A DNA stretch of 64,000 bases from Dokdonella fugitiva (GCF_014138265.1 NZ_JACGXL010000001.1:1062525-1126524), one strand, 5' to 3'. Shown: positions 1-10,338, counted from the first letter of the stretch. Translations and numbers: made by a program. The notes: generated from the letters alone by a model not told the origin.

Positions 1-315
1 CTGTCGCCGACCACCGTCCTCGCGGGCGTCGGCCTCGCCGGCTACGACGACGTGCCGACGCGCAAGCTGTCGGCGGGCCAGAAGAAGCGCGTCGCGCTCG
101 CGCGCGTGCTGCTCGCGCCGGTCGGCCTGTGGCTGCTCGACGAGCCGTACGCGAACCTCGACCGCGACGGCATCCAGCTCGTCAACCGCCTCCTCGAGAA
201 CCACGCGAACCGCGGCGGCGCGGCGCTGATCACCTCGCACGGCGCGTACGCGTACACGTCCGGAACGCCGCGCAGGATTCCCCTGCGCGCAGACGCGAAT
301 CGGAGCGACGCATGA
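1..315 (+). CDS. ccmA: CcmA, heme exporter ATP-binding subunit (C-terminal part)
   Basis: The 5' end lies outside the window; reading frame 1 is open from base 1. The visible 104 residues carry the ABC signature LSAGQKKR, the Walker B stretch [12 protein letters not shown] and the H-loop ITSHGAY. CcmA powers the CcmAB(CD) transporter that releases heme-loaded CcmE in cytochrome c maturation. The assignment rests on these ABC motifs plus the immediately following ccmB, whose ATG overlaps this stop codon (ATGA). Confidence 0.95.
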   Translation: MSPTTVLAGVGLAGYDDVPTRKLSAGQKKRVALARVLLAPVGLWLLDEPYANLDRDGIQLVNRLLENHANRGGAALITSHGAYAYTSGTPRRIPLRADANRSDA

Positions 316-995
316 GGTCCGGCTCGACCGCCGCCGCCTGCGCCGCGCTCGTGCGGCGCGACCTCACGCTGGTCTGGCGCCGGCGCGGCGATGCCGCCAA
401 CCCGATCCTGTTCGCACTGATCGTCGTCGCGCTGTTCCCGCTCGCGCTCGGCCCGGAGCCGGAACAACTACGCCGCATCGCCGCGGGCGTCGTCTTCGTC
501 GCGATCCTGCTCGCCGGGCTGCTCGCGCTCGACACGCTGTTCCGCAGCGACTACGAGGACGGCTCGCTCGAACAACTCGTGCTGTCGCCGCATCCGTTGT
601 CGCTGCTGCTCGCATGCAAGATCGCGGTGCATTGGTTCACCACCGCGCTGCCGCTGATCATCGTCTCGCCGCTGCTCGGCGAACTGCTGCACCTCGCCGA
701 GCCGCTGCGCGGGCTGCTGCCGCTCGCGCTGCTGCTCGCGACGCCGCTGCTGAGCCTGCTCGGCGCGGTGTGCGTCGCGCTCACGGTCGGCATGTACCGC
801 TCTGGTATGCTGCTTGCGCTGCTCGTGTTGCCGCTGTACGTGCCGGTGCTGATCTTCGGCGCGGGCGCGTGCAATGCGGCGCAGGCGGGACTGCCGTTCG
901 CGGCGCCGCTGCTCTGGCTCGGCGCGGCACTCGTGCTCGCGCTCGTGCTCGCGCCGCTCGCCTGCGCGGCGGCCCTCAGGATCTCCCTTTCGTGA
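312..995 (+). CDS. ccmB: CcmB, heme exporter membrane subunit
   Basis: 227 residues, the normal CcmB size, with about six hydrophobic segments and the family-typical stretch [16 protein letters not shown] after the second helix. It is the permease partner of CcmA in the inner membrane. The ATG at 312 overlaps the ccmA stop, which fixes the start; the longer open frame upstream runs antiparallel to conserved CcmA codons and is not used. The gene is followed 10 bases later by ccmC. Confidence 0.95.
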   Translation: MRSGSTAAACAALVRRDLTLVWRRRGDAANPILFALIVVALFPLALGPEPEQLRRIAAGVVFVAILLAGLLALDTLFRSDYEDGSLEQLVLSPHPLSLLLACKIAVHWFTTALPLIIVSPLLGELLHLAEPLRGLLPLALLLATPLLSLLGAVCVALTVGMYRSGMLLALLVLPLYVPVLIFGAGACNAAQAGLPFAAPLLWLGAALVLALVLAPLACAAALRISLS

Positions 996-1005
996 ACGCG
1001 CCGAC

Positions 1006-1770
1006 ATGAACGCGCTGACCCTCTGGTTCCACAAGACCGGCTCGCCGCCGACCGCCTATCGCCTCGCCGGCCGGATCATGCCGTGGTGCTACGGCCTCGG
1101 CCTCGTGCTCGGCCTCGTCGCGCTGTACGGCGGGCTCGTGCTCGCGCCGCGCGACTACCAGCAGGGCGACGCCTACCGCATCATCTTCATCCACGTGCCG
1201 TGCGCGTGGATGAGCCTGTTCGCATATTTCTTCATGGCCGCGAACGCGTTCATCGCGCTGGTCTGGCGCATCAAGCTCAGCGAAGTGCTGGCGATGGCGG
1301 CGGCGCCGATCGGTGCCGCGTTCACGTTCATCACGCTCGTCACCGGTTCGATCTGGGGCAAGCCGATGTGGGGCACCTGGTGGACCTGGGACGCACGCCT
1401 CACCTCCGAGCTCGTGCTGCTGTTCCTCTACCTCGGCGTGATCGGCCTGCATGCGGCGATCGAAGACCGTCGCCAGGCCGCGCGCGCCGCCGGCTTCCTC
1501 GCGCTCATCGGCATCGTCAACATCCCGATCGTGCATTTCTCGGTGAACTGGTGGAACACCTTGCACCAGGGCTCGACCGTGCGCCTCATGGGCCCGTCGA
1601 AGATCGACGCGTCGATGATCTGGCCGTTGCTGCTGATGGCGCTCGCCACGCACGTATGGTTCTTCGGCAGCGTGCTCGCGCGCACGCGCATCGGCCTGCT
1701 CGAACTCGACGGCGGCAAGGACTGGGTGCGCGCGATCGCGCTCGACGACGACAAGGAGGCGCACGCATGA
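1006..1770 (+). CDS. ccmC: CcmC, heme delivery protein to CcmE
   Basis: 254 residues with six membrane segments and the tryptophan-rich WWD heme-handling motif at about residues 117-131 (WGKPMWGTWWTWD). Histidines flanking it at about 63 (FIHVPCAW) and 177/187 (VHFSVNWWN, TLHQG) are candidates for the two axial heme ligands known in the family. It loads heme onto CcmE in the periplasm. The start at 1006 gives normal length; the stop overlaps ccmD. Confidence 0.96.
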   Translation: MNALTLWFHKTGSPPTAYRLAGRIMPWCYGLGLVLGLVALYGGLVLAPRDYQQGDAYRIIFIHVPCAWMSLFAYFFMAANAFIALVWRIKLSEVLAMAAAPIGAAFTFITLVTGSIWGKPMWGTWWTWDARLTSELVLLFLYLGVIGLHAAIEDRRQAARAAGFLALIGIVNIPIVHFSVNWWNTLHQGSTVRLMGPSKIDASMIWPLLLMALATHVWFFGSVLARTRIGLLELDGGKDWVRAIALDDDKEAHA

Positions 1771-1943
1771 ACGATTTCCTCGCGATGGGCGGCTACGGAG
1801 CCTACGTCTGGAGTGCGTACGCGGTGTTCTTCGTCGTGCTCGCGTTGGAGGCGCTCGCGCCGCGCGCGACCCGCCGTCGCGTGCTCGCCGACCTGCGCGG
1901 CCGCCTCAAGCGCCGCGACGCCCGCAACGAGGCTTCCGCATGA
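1767..1943 (+). CDS. ccmD: CcmD, small heme exporter subunit
   Basis: 58 residues: a short N-terminus (MNDFLAMGGYGAYVW), one transmembrane helix and a strongly basic cytoplasmic tail, the usual CcmD build. CcmD stabilises the CcmABC-CcmE complex. Start codon 1767 overlaps the ccmC stop and its own stop overlaps the ccmE start, so translation is probably coupled. The identification relies on size, topology and position between ccmC and ccmE. Confidence 0.9.
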   Translation: MNDFLAMGGYGAYVWSAYAVFFVVLALEALAPRATRRRVLADLRGRLKRRDARNEASA

Positions 1944-2389
1944 CCCCGACCCGCAAGCGCCGCCTCATCGTCGTCTCGCTGATCCTCGCCGCGGTCGGCG
2001 TCGCCGCCGGCCTGACCGTGCTCGCGCTGCAGCAGAACATGACCTATCTCTACTCGCCGAGCGAGATCGCCGCGGGCCACGCGCCCGCGGGCGCGCGCTT
2101 CCGCCTCGGCGGGGTGGTGCTCGAACAGTCGATCCAGCGCGCGAAGGATTCGCTCGACGTGCATTTCGTCGTCACCGACCGCTTCAAGGACATGCCGGTC
2201 GAATACACCGGCATCCTGCCCGACCTGTTCCGCGAAGGTCAGAGCATCGTCGCGACCGGCGCGCTCAAGGACGGTCATTTCGTCGCGACCGAAGTGCTCG
2301 CCAAGCACGACGAGAGCTACATGCCGAAGGAAGTGAAGGACGCGATCGAAAAGGCGAAGCAGGCGCACGCGGACAAGCCGACCGGCTGA
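1940..2389 (+). CDS. ccmE: CcmE, periplasmic heme chaperone
   Basis: 149 residues with an N-terminal membrane anchor (residues 9-30) and a periplasmic OB-fold domain. The heme-binding HxxxY motif is visible as HDESY, His123 and Tyr127; the histidine forms the covalent heme bond in known CcmE proteins. The ATG overlaps the ccmD stop. It ends this part of the ccm cluster; ccmF, its downstream partner, lies about 15.5 kb away at 17972. Confidence 0.97.
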   Translation: MTPTRKRRLIVVSLILAAVGVAAGLTVLALQQNMTYLYSPSEIAAGHAPAGARFRLGGVVLEQSIQRAKDSLDVHFVVTDRFKDMPVEYTGILPDLFREGQSIVATGALKDGHFVATEVLAKHDESYMPKEVKDAIEKAKQAHADKPTG

Positions 2390-2502
2390 CGACGGCGACA
2401 CGCCCTGCCGACCCCTCCCGGAGCAGGGCGACCGCCGATTCGCCATGCGTGCGGTATTGGTATACCGTTGGCCGGCACACTCGACACCTGGGGAGGGGTA
2501 CC

Positions 2503-3744
2503 GTGGAGAAGCGCACCGTTCGTTCCGCCCGTTGTTCGACGATCGCCGCCTGCATCGCGATCGCCCTGCCGTCCCTCGCGTTCGCGCAGGCGACCGAGGA
2601 AGCCGGCACGATAGAGAACATCCTCGACCTGCAATCGACGCAGGCTCCGCTCGCGATCTGGCTGCCGCCGGCCGACGTGCTGTTCAGCAATGGCGCCTTC
2701 GCCGACGGTACGCAGGCATCGTGTTCGGGTGACGCCGGCAACGCCAGCATCCTCGAGGCGGCTACGCTCAACACCACTTACGGCTTCAACGTCTCGCTGA
2801 CGGCAAGCACGAATTACCGCATCGCCGACCAGTTCACCGTGCCTGCCGGCCCGGGCTGGAACGTGACGAACGCGTACGTGCTCGCCTACCAGACCGGCTC
2901 GACCACGACGTCGACGATGACGGCCGTCAACTTCCGCCTCTGGAACGGTTCTCCGGCGGATGCGGGTTCGACCGTCCTCTGCGGCGACGGCACGACCAAT
3001 GCGATGAGTGCGACCGAATTCAGCGGCGTATACCGCATGACCGACACCGGCCCCGGCTGCACGCGCCCGGTGATGGTGCAGACCGTGTCGCTCGCGGGCT
3101 GCCCCGCGCTCGCCGCGGGAACCTACTGGCTCGACTACCAGGTCGCAGGCACGCTTGCGAGCGGCCCGTGGAGTCCGCCGGTCGTGGTCCTCGGCTCGGC
3201 GGGTTCCGGCGACGCCGTGCAATTCGACGGCAGTGCATGGAATCCGATGATCGACACCGGCAGCTCCACGCAGCAGGACGTTCCGTTCTTCATCGCGGGC
3301 ACGTCGGCGAGCGCGCTCGAAGTCGATACCGCGAGCGCGGTCGTGACGGACCACTGCGCCACCGCGCCAGGGCAGGACAACGGCGTCGTCGAACCGGGCG
3401 AGCACGTGATGATCAGTGTTCCGGTCGACGCGGTCGGCGGCAACTTCACCGCCGTGAACGCGTCGCTCGGCCTGCCCGCACCGGTCGGCGTCACCTACGT
3501 CACGTCGAGCGCGGTGCTCGGCGACATCTCGGCCGGCAATTCGGCGACGGCGAACTTCGAAGTCGCGGTCGACGGCGGTTTCGCCTGCCTCGCCACGTTC
3601 ACGCTGCCGATCGCGATCAGCGCAACCGAAGGCAATGCCGCCGGCTCGCTCGACGTCGATGTCGGCAGCGCGGGTAACTGCACGGTGTGCGTCGACGCGG
3701 CCGACCTGATCTTCCGCGACGGCTTCGAAAGCCCTGCTCCCTGA
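2503..3744 (+). CDS. Secreted protein with C-terminal IFRDGFE tail
   Basis: 413 residues from a GTG start preceded by a GGGGAGGGG ribosome binding site; the start also puts a clean signal peptide (ALPSLAFA, cleavage near residue 28) at the N-terminus. The mature part is Thr/Ser/Gly-rich and beta-like, with paired cysteines (ASCSGD, VLCGD, PGC, LAGC, CTVC) expected to form disulfides, and an acidic region near residue 290 (QDNGVVEPGE) of the kind seen in extracellular Ig-like domains. It ends in DLIFRDGFESPAP, a motif shared with other secreted proteins in this window. Function unknown. The longer upstream open frame is a shadow of ccmE and is rejected. Confidence 0.8.
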   Translation: MEKRTVRSARCSTIAACIAIALPSLAFAQATEEAGTIENILDLQSTQAPLAIWLPPADVLFSNGAFADGTQASCSGDAGNASILEAATLNTTYGFNVSLTASTNYRIADQFTVPAGPGWNVTNAYVLAYQTGSTTTSTMTAVNFRLWNGSPADAGSTVLCGDGTTNAMSATEFSGVYRMTDTGPGCTRPVMVQTVSLAGCPALAAGTYWLDYQVAGTLASGPWSPPVVVLGSAGSGDAVQFDGSAWNPMIDTGSSTQQDVPFFIAGTSASALEVDTASAVVTDHCATAPGQDNGVVEPGEHVMISVPVDAVGGNFTAVNASLGLPAPVGVTYVTSSAVLGDISAGNSATANFEVAVDGGFACLATFTLPIAISATEGNAAGSLDVDVGSAGNCTVCVDAADLIFRDGFESPAP

Positions 3745-3766
3745 AGGCAACGCGTTGTCGCTGCTT

Positions 3767-3794
3767 GCAACGGCCGGGCATGCCCGGCCGTTGC
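3767..3794. terminator. Perfect 28-bp palindrome between convergent genes
   Basis: Arms 3767-3780 and 3781-3794 are exact inverse complements (GCAACGGCCGGGCA and its complement) with no loop mismatch. It lies 22 bases after the stop of the forward secreted-protein gene and 49 bases beyond the stop of the reverse one, the place expected for a bidirectional terminator. Only short T runs follow. Confidence 0.7.
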
Positions 3795-3843
3795 GTTTCC
3801 GGCCGATGCGCGTGCCCGCAAGCGCGCTCGGCAGCGGCGTGTT

Positions 3844-4917
3844 TCAGTCCATTCCGGTGCGGAAGATCGTGTCGAACAGCGCACCGATGTCGCCCAAGCT
3901 CCGGTACGGCGCACTCGGATGCCCCTCGGCGTCGTGCCCACCGAAGCCGTCCGGTGCGAAGCCGAGCGCGGGCGACGTGCTCTTCAGGTGGAAATCGCCG
4001 CTCGCTGCATCGACGAACTGCGGATTGACGGAAATGACGCTGTTCTGCGACGACGGAGCGGCACCGTCGAGCGTACCGACGTCGTCGTAGTCGAGGTGCA
4101 CGTTCGAGTTGCCGAGGAACAGTCCCGCCTGCGTGTTTCCCCACAGGATGCTGTCGTCGACGCCGCAGCTGGAACCGCTCGCGCCCGCGACGCGAAGGCC
4201 GCCGACGCCGCCCGCGAGCGTGGTCGTGTTCTGCGCGACGGTCAGGTTGCCGATCGACGCGGGGCCACCCGCGATCACGCTGCCGGCGCCGAAGCCCGAG
4301 TCCGCGCTGTTGCCGATGACGAGGCTGTCGAGCACGAGCAGCAGGTCACCGGGGCCGCTCTGCACGAAGAGCCCGCCCGCCGTCGCGCTCGTATGGTTGT
4401 CGCGGATGATCAGGCCGTCGAGCGTGGCCTGCGAATCGTCGCCGGCGAGCCGGTTCGCGCTGATGCCCGCTCCCGCCTGGTCGCTCTCGCCGTTGCGCGC
4501 GGTGAACCAGGCGAGGTCGATCGGACCGTTGGTGCTGTGCACCTCGAGCACCGCGGTCGCGTGATCGCCGTCGAGGATCGACTGGCGCGGATCGCGGGAC
4601 GTCGCGTTGCAGTTGGCATCGTAGCCGCCGAACAGGTCGAAGTGGCGCGACGACGAGCCGTGGTAAAGGAACGGCCCATGGGCCGTGGCTGCGCCGGTCT
4701 TGAACGTACCGGCGGTGAGAAGGATCACGTTGTCCTCGTCGTCGTGTGCGCCCCCGTCGGACGCCTGGGTGAGCGCATCCTGCAGCTGCGCGGCCGTGGA
4801 CACGCAGTAGAGATGCGCGCTCACGGGGCCGCCTGCGCCGATGCCGACGGCTGCGCCGAAGATCCAGCAAGCGTGCCTGTGCCGGCGTCGTGCCGGCGGC
4901 CATTTCGTCGATTTCAT
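3844..4917 (-). CDS. Secreted parallel beta-helix protein with IFRTGMD tail
   Basis: 357 residues. The ATG at 4917 has a GGGAG site 7 bases upstream and is preferred over the ATG 27 bases earlier. A basic n-region (ARRRHRH) and hydrophobic core give a signal peptide ending near VSA-H. The body has repeated Asn/Gly/Asp turns (ILDGDHA, LIIRDNHTS, LVIGNSADS, LTVAQNTT, SILWGNTQ) typical of pectate-lyase-like beta-helices with a choice-of-anchor Q-like C-terminal part (NPQFVDAASGDFHLKSTSPA). It ends FDTIFRTGMD, a variant of the tail on its convergent neighbour. Substrate or partner unknown. Confidence 0.78.
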   Translation of the reverse strand: MKSTKWPPARRRHRHACWIFGAAVGIGAGGPVSAHLYCVSTAAQLQDALTQASDGGAHDDEDNVILLTAGTFKTGAATAHGPFLYHGSSSRHFDLFGGYDANCNATSRDPRQSILDGDHATAVLEVHSTNGPIDLAWFTARNGESDQAGAGISANRLAGDDSQATLDGLIIRDNHTSATAGGLFVQSGPGDLLLVLDSLVIGNSADSGFGAGSVIAGGPASIGNLTVAQNTTTLAGGVGGLRVAGASGSSCGVDDSILWGNTQAGLFLGNSNVHLDYDDVGTLDGAAPSSQNSVISVNPQFVDAASGDFHLKSTSPALGFAPDGFGGHDAEGHPSAPYRSLGDIGALFDTIFRTGMD

Positions 4918-5054
4918 GCCGATGCTCCCGTTCTTGCACCGCACGCAGGCGGGCTCGATTCACTGGTACGACGAAACGACGGAAATCCGGGTGCCGACGA
5001 ATTCGCGCCGTACGCGCGGAAACCGTGCACGATCCGCATATGCGAAAAAATCTG

Positions 5055-5084
5055 TTGACAGAATTCAGGCGGGCGTGGTTTGCT
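5055..5084 (+). promoter_or_regulatory. Candidate ilv operon promoter
   Basis: A consensus -35 TTGACA at 5055-5060 is followed after 18 bases by TTTGCT (5079-5084), a weak -10. This would start transcription very near the leader-peptide ATG at 5091. The surrounding bases are AT-richer than the rest of the region. The -35 is convincing, the -10 is not. Confidence 0.5.
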
Positions 5085-5090
5085 CGAACC

Positions 5091-5234
5091 ATGACGCAGC
5101 GCAACAGCCAGCCGCTCCTCGACGACACGTCCTTCGACGTGCCGCGCGCGCTCGGCGGCCACATCGCTGCGGTGCTCGTCCTCGTACTCGTCCTTATTAC
5201 CGTGACCACCAGCGCGGGAATCGGGTTTGCGTAA
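5091..5234 (+). CDS. ilv leader peptide (BCAA attenuation)
   Basis: A 47-codon frame ending in TAA just before the attenuator hairpin. Residues 28-40 read VLVLVLVLITVTT: four Val-Leu pairs, then Ile, Thr, Val, Thr, Thr, i.e. codons for all three branched-chain amino acids and their precursor threonine (5172-5210). This is the signature of a ribosome-stalling leader, as known for ilv operons of enterobacteria and Xanthomonadales. No clear Shine-Dalgarno precedes the ATG; with a transcription start close to 5091 the message may be nearly leaderless, or an internal GTG may be used. Confidence 0.88.
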   Translation: MTQRNSQPLLDDTSFDVPRALGGHIAAVLVLVLVLITVTTSAGIGFA

Positions 5235-5304
5235 GTAACACCACCAAACCCAGGTCGAGAGAACCAAGACCCCGCGCCCGAAAAGGCGCGGGGTTTTTGT
5301 TTTT
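5212..5304 (+). promoter_or_regulatory. ilv attenuator: terminator and competing antiterminator
   Basis: The terminator is CCCCGCGCC (5270-5278), a six-base loop and GGCGCGGGG (5285-5293), followed by TTTTTGTTTTT (5294-5304). The competing pairing is GCGCGGG (5212-5218) with CCCGCGC (5271-5277). GCGCGGG starts right after the last control codon of the leader. A ribosome stalled on Val/Leu/Ile/Thr codons leaves it free to pair and stop terminator formation; a ribosome that runs to the stop codon at 5232 covers it. An upstream pairing GGGTTT (5223-5228) with AAACCC (5246-5251) could act as an additional sequester. Confidence 0.88.
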
Positions 5305-5340
5305 CGGGCCCTGGGTTTCCGCTTCGAGGAAACCAGGAAC

Positions 5341-7065
5341 GTGAAAAGCGACGCGATCAAGCAAGGCCCTTCCCGCGCACCCGCGCGCGCGATGCTGCGC
5401 GCGACCGGACTCGACGACGAGGCGATCGCCAGGCCGCTGGTCGCGGTCGTGCACACGTGGTCGGACGTCTCGCCGTGCAACCTGACCCTGCGCGACCTCG
5501 CGCAACACGCGCGCCAGGGCGTCGTCGCCGGCGGCGGCACGCCGATCGAGTTCAACACGATCGCGGTTACCGACGGCATCGCGATGGGCAGCGAGGGCAT
5601 GCGTGCCTCGCTCGTCTCGCGCGAGACGATCGCCGACTCGATCGAACTCGCGGTCGCCGGCCACTGCCTCGACGCGATGGTGCTGCTGGTCGGTTGCGAC
5701 AAGACCATACCCGCCGCGGCGATGGCCGCGGCGCGGCTCGACATCCCGTGCGTGATCCTCTACGGCGGCACGATCATGCCGGGCCACTGCCCTTCGCGCG
5801 ACAGCGACGCGACGCGCGCACTCACCGTGCAGGACGTGTTCGAGGCAGTCGGCGCACACGCCGCGGGCCGCATCGACGACGACGAACTGCACCGCATCGA
5901 GACCTGGGCCTGCCCCGGCGCGGGCGCGTGCGGCGGCCAGTTCACCGCCAACACGATGGCGATGGTGCTCACCTTCCTCGGCCTGTCGCCGCTGCAGGCG
6001 AACGACGTGCCCGCGCTGCACGCGGACAAGACCGAGGTCGCGTACGCGTGCGGCGAACTCGTCATGCAACGCCTGCGCGCGGGCGCGCCGACGCCGCGCG
6101 AACTGATCACGCCCGCTTCGTTGCGCAACGCGGCGCGCGCGGTGTCGGCCACCGCAGGCTCGACCAACGCGGCGCTGCACCTGCTCGCGATCGCGCACGA
6201 AGCGGGCGTGCCGTTCGACCTCGAGGAGTTCGAGCGCGCCGCGCGCACGCCGGTGATCGCCGACCTCAAGCCCGGCGGCCGCTACACGGCGGCCGAACTG
6301 TTCGCGTTCGGCGGCAGCGCGCTCGTCGCGCGCGAGTTGCGCATCGCCGGCCTGCTCGACGATATCCCGACGGTCACCGGCCGTTCGCTGTTCACCGAAC
6401 TCGATGCGTGGCGCGACCGCGGCGGAGCGGCCGCCGCGCAGGACGCCGTGCGCCCGGTGGCCGATCCGCTCAAGCCGCGCGGCGGCTGGTCGATCCTTTA
6501 CGGCGACCTCGCACCCGAGGGTTGCATCGTCAAGCTCGCCGGCCACGGTCGCGAACGGTTCGAAGGCCCGGCGCGCGTGTTCGATTCCGAGGAAGCCGCT
6601 TTCGCCGCGGTGCAGTCGCGCGCGATCCGCGCCGGCGACGTCGTCGTGATCCGCTTCGAAGGTCCGGCCGGCGGTCCCGGCATGCGCGAGATGCTCGCGG
6701 TCACCGCTGCGCTCGTCGGCCAGGGCCTCGGCAACGACGTCGCGCTCGTCACCGACGGCCGCTTCAGCGGCGCGACGCACGGATTCATGGTCGGCCACGT
6801 CGCGCCGGAAGCCGCGCGCGGTGGTCCGCTCGCGCGCCTGCGCGACGGCGACCGCATCCGCATCGACGTCGCCACGCGGCGCATGGACGTCGACGCCGAT
6901 CTCGCGCGACGCGCGCCGCGCCGCATCCCGCCGCGCGTGACGACCGGCGTGCTCGCGCGCTATGCGCGCGACGTCGGTTCGTCCGCGCGCGGTGCGGTCA
7001 CCGCGCCCGGGCCGCTCGACGCACCGAGAAGCATCGCAGCCACCTTCGTCGCGGAACCCGCCTGA
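5341..7065 (+). CDS. ilvD: Dihydroxy-acid dehydratase
   Basis: 574 residues from a GTG start 36 bases after the attenuator T run. It dehydrates 2,3-dihydroxy acids to the 2-oxo acids for valine and isoleucine. The iron-sulfur cysteines are at Cys46 (SPCNLTLR), Cys119 (VGCDKT) and Cys197 ([12 protein letters not shown]), the pattern of IlvD/Edd enzymes; the C-terminal [11 protein letters not shown] motif is also present. A hairpin at 5311-5336 overlaps the ribosome binding region. It is the first structural gene of the BCAA operon. Confidence 0.96.
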   Translation: MKSDAIKQGPSRAPARAMLRATGLDDEAIARPLVAVVHTWSDVSPCNLTLRDLAQHARQGVVAGGGTPIEFNTIAVTDGIAMGSEGMRASLVSRETIADSIELAVAGHCLDAMVLLVGCDKTIPAAAMAAARLDIPCVILYGGTIMPGHCPSRDSDATRALTVQDVFEAVGAHAAGRIDDDELHRIETWACPGAGACGGQFTANTMAMVLTFLGLSPLQANDVPALHADKTEVAYACGELVMQRLRAGAPTPRELITPASLRNAARAVSATAGSTNAALHLLAIAHEAGVPFDLEEFERAARTPVIADLKPGGRYTAAELFAFGGSALVARELRIAGLLDDIPTVTGRSLFTELDAWRDRGGAAAAQDAVRPVADPLKPRGGWSILYGDLAPEGCIVKLAGHGRERFEGPARVFDSEEAAFAAVQSRAIRAGDVVVIRFEGPAGGPGMREMLAVTAALVGQGLGNDVALVTDGRFSGATHGFMVGHVAPEAARGGPLARLRDGDRIRIDVATRRMDVDADLARRAPRRIPPRVTTGVLARYARDVGSSARGAVTAPGPLDAPRSIAATFVAEPA

Positions 7066-7086
7066 ACTCATTGATGGATCAATGCA

Positions 7087-7140
7087 GGAGCGGCTTCAGC
7101 CGCGATCGTCCGACGAAAGCATCGCGGCTGAAGCCGCTCC
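7087..7140. repeat. REP-like inverted repeat between ilvD and ilvC
   Basis: Perfect 20-base arms, GGAGCGGCTTCAGCCGCGAT at 7087-7106 and its complement at 7121-7140, around a 14-base loop. Related elements with the same GGAGCG...GCGATGC logic occur at 10251, 16970 and 25514. Inside a polycistronic message such a hairpin could stabilise the upstream segment or lower downstream expression. Confidence 0.85.
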
Positions 7141-7189
7141 ACGAATACACCGCCACGACATTCCCTGTCTCGACCACGAGGACCGCACC

Positions 7190-8193
<1,004 letters not shown>

Positions 8194-8194
<1 letters not shown>

Positions 8195-10011
8195 TGAGCC
8201 CGCCCGGGCGGCCCCCGCACGCCGGCGTGGACGTGCACGCACCGTCCGCCGCGCGTGCGCGCAACGGCGCGCGCTGGCTCGTCGACGCGCTCGTCGCGGA
8301 AGGCGTCGACACGCTGTTCGGCTATCCCGGCGGCGCGATCATGCCGTTCTACGACGCGCTGCACGGCGCGCCGTTGCGCCACGTGCTCGTGCGCCATGAG
8401 CAGGGCGCCGCATTCGCCGCGAATGGCTATGCACGCGCGAGCGGCCGCGTCGGCGTCTGCGTCGCGACATCCGGCCCGGGCGCGTCGAACCTCGTCACCG
8501 GCATCGCCGACGCGATGCTCGACTCGGTGCCGCTCGTCGTCATCACCGGCCAGGTCGCGACCACGCTGATGGGCACCGACGCGTTCCAGGAGCTGGACGT
8601 GTTCGGCATGACGATGCCGATGGTCAAGCACAGCTTCCTCGCGCGCCGCGCCGAGGACCTGCCGCGCATCGTCGGCGAGGCGTTCCGCATCGCGCGCACG
8701 GGTCGGCCGGGACCGGTGCTCATCGACCTGCCCAAGGACGTGCAGGTCGCACCCGCCGAGCACCTGCCCGCGCACGCGCGGTCGCCCGTCGATGCCGTGC
8801 CGCGGCCACCCGACGCCTCGCTGCACGAAGCGCTCGCGCTGATCTCGCAGGCGCGGCGCCCGGTCGCCTACGGCGGCGGCGGCATCGTGCTCGCCGACGC
8901 GGTGGCCGACTTCCGCACCTTCGTCGACGCGACGCAGATGCCGACCGTGCTCACGCTCAAGGGACTCGGCGCGCTGCCGTCGGAGCACCCGCTCAACCTC
9001 GGCATGCTCGGCATGCACGGCAGTCGCGCAGCGAACACGGCCGTGCAGGAATGCGACGTGCTGGTCGTCGTCGGCGCGCGCTTCGACGACCGCGCGACCG
9101 GCAAGCTCGCCGAGTTCGCGCCGCAGGCGCGCGTCGTGCACATGGATTTCGACGCGAGCGAGATCGGCAAGCTGCGCCGCGCCGACGCCGGCGTGCGCGG
9201 CGACCTGCGCCGCACGCTCGCCGCGTTGACCCTGCCGTGCGCCGCGCACCTGCACGCACGCCACGGCGCGGCGCGGCGGCAATGGCGCGCGGCGTGCCAG
9301 CAGCGCGCGCATGCGCATGCCGCGCGCTACGACGCACCCGGCGACGCCGTGCACGCGCCGACCCTGCTGCGACGCCTGTCCGCGCTCGCGCCCGCGGCGA
9401 TCGTCGCCTGCGACGTCGGCCAGCACCAGATGTGGGTCGCGCAGCACTGGCGCTTCGACGACCCCCGCAAGCACCTCACGAGCGGCGCGCTCGGCGCGAT
9501 GGGCTTCGGGCTGCCGGCCGCGATCGGCGCGCAAATGCAGGATCCGCGGGCGCAGGTGATCTGCGTCAGCGGCGACGGCTCGTTCCTCATGAACGTGCAG
9601 GAACTCGCGACGCTGCGCCGCTACGACCTGCCGGTGAAGATCGTCCTGCTCGACAACCAGGCGCTCGGCATGGTGCGGCAGTGGCAGGAGCTGTTCTTCG
9701 AGCGCCGCTACAGCGAGATCGACCTGTCCGACAACCCGGACTTCGTCGCGATCGCGCGTGCGTTCGGCATAGAGGCACTGCACGTCGAGCGCGCCGCCGA
9801 CGTCGATCATGCGCTCGACGCGCTGCTCGCCGCGCGCGGTCCCGCCCTGCTGCACGTCGCAATCGACACCGCCGCCAACGTCTGGCCGCTCGTGCCGCCG
9901 AACCACAGCAACGCGCAGATGCTCGACGCCGACGACGTCGCCTCGCTGCCGCTCGCCATGCCCGAATCCGCCACGCCGCCACCGGAGAAGCCCCATGCGC
10001 TACCAGCTTGA
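8194..10011 (+). CDS. ilvG: Acetolactate synthase large subunit
   Basis: 605 residues with the three domains of ThDP-dependent acetohydroxyacid synthases. The catalytic glutamate is Glu69 (VRHEQGA), following the FGYPGGA motif; the C-terminal ThDP site is GDGSFLMNVQEL...LLDNQALGM at about 455-485. It condenses pyruvate with pyruvate or 2-oxobutyrate. Its last 17 bases overlap the small-subunit gene. Because the partner is a short IlvM-type subunit, ilvG is the better name, though ilvB is commonly used. The N-terminal ~20 residues are Pro/Ala-rich and may not be essential. Confidence 0.94.
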
Positions 10012-10228
10012 CCTCACCCTGCGACACGCCGAAGGCGCGCTCGCGCGCGTGCTCGGCGCGACCGAGCGCCGCGGTTTCCGCCCGCTGTCCGTCGACGGCG
10101 AAGCGCAGCCCGATGGCGATCGCTGGCACCTGCGCATCACGGTCGAAGGCGAGCGCGGCGAGCAGGTGCTCGAAGGACAGCTCGCCAAACTGTACGACTG
10201 CCTCGCAGTGCAGGTGTCGCCGTGCTGA
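9995..10228 (+). CDS. ilvM: Acetolactate synthase small subunit, ACT domain
   Basis: 77 residues forming a single ACT domain (YQLDLTLRHAEGALARVLGATERRGFRPLSV...LYDCLAVQV). This is the IlvM length; the longer valine-sensitive IlvN/IlvH subunits have a second domain that is absent here. It starts inside the end of the large-subunit gene, so the two are translationally coupled. It regulates and stabilises the large subunit. Confidence 0.9.
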   Translation: MRYQLDLTLRHAEGALARVLGATERRGFRPLSVDGEAQPDGDRWHLRITVEGERGEQVLEGQLAKLYDCLAVQVSPC

Positions 10229-10250
10229 CCCGCGGCGAGGCGAGTGTCCC

Positions 10251-10319
10251 TGTGGGAGCGCCGGAAGGCGCGATGCTTTCGCCCGACCCAGGCGCATCGC
10301 GGCTTCCGCCGCTCCCACA
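10251..10319. repeat. REP-like inverted repeat between ilvM and ilvE
   Basis: Arms 10252-10276 and 10294-10318 (starting GTGGGAGCGCCGGAAGGCG) match with two mismatches in 25 bases. It is nearly identical to the copy at 25514-25587. The element is wholly contained in the open frame 5' of the conserved ilvE region, so it is either untranslated or encodes a non-conserved N-terminal extension. Confidence 0.85.
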
Positions 10320-10338
10320 AGAGCAGCGACGCGCACGC

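Noticed and set aside
976-1764. Long reverse-strand frames across the ccm, ilv and leu genes, 260 to 920 codons
   Set aside because: They lie antiparallel to clearly conserved genes, are Arg/His/Glu-rich, and arise from the GC-rich codon pattern of the real genes.
1813-2500. Upstream extension of the secreted-protein frame into ccmD/ccmE
   Set aside because: It overlaps ccmE and is basic and low in complexity; the GTG at 2503 gives a proper ribosome binding site and signal peptide.
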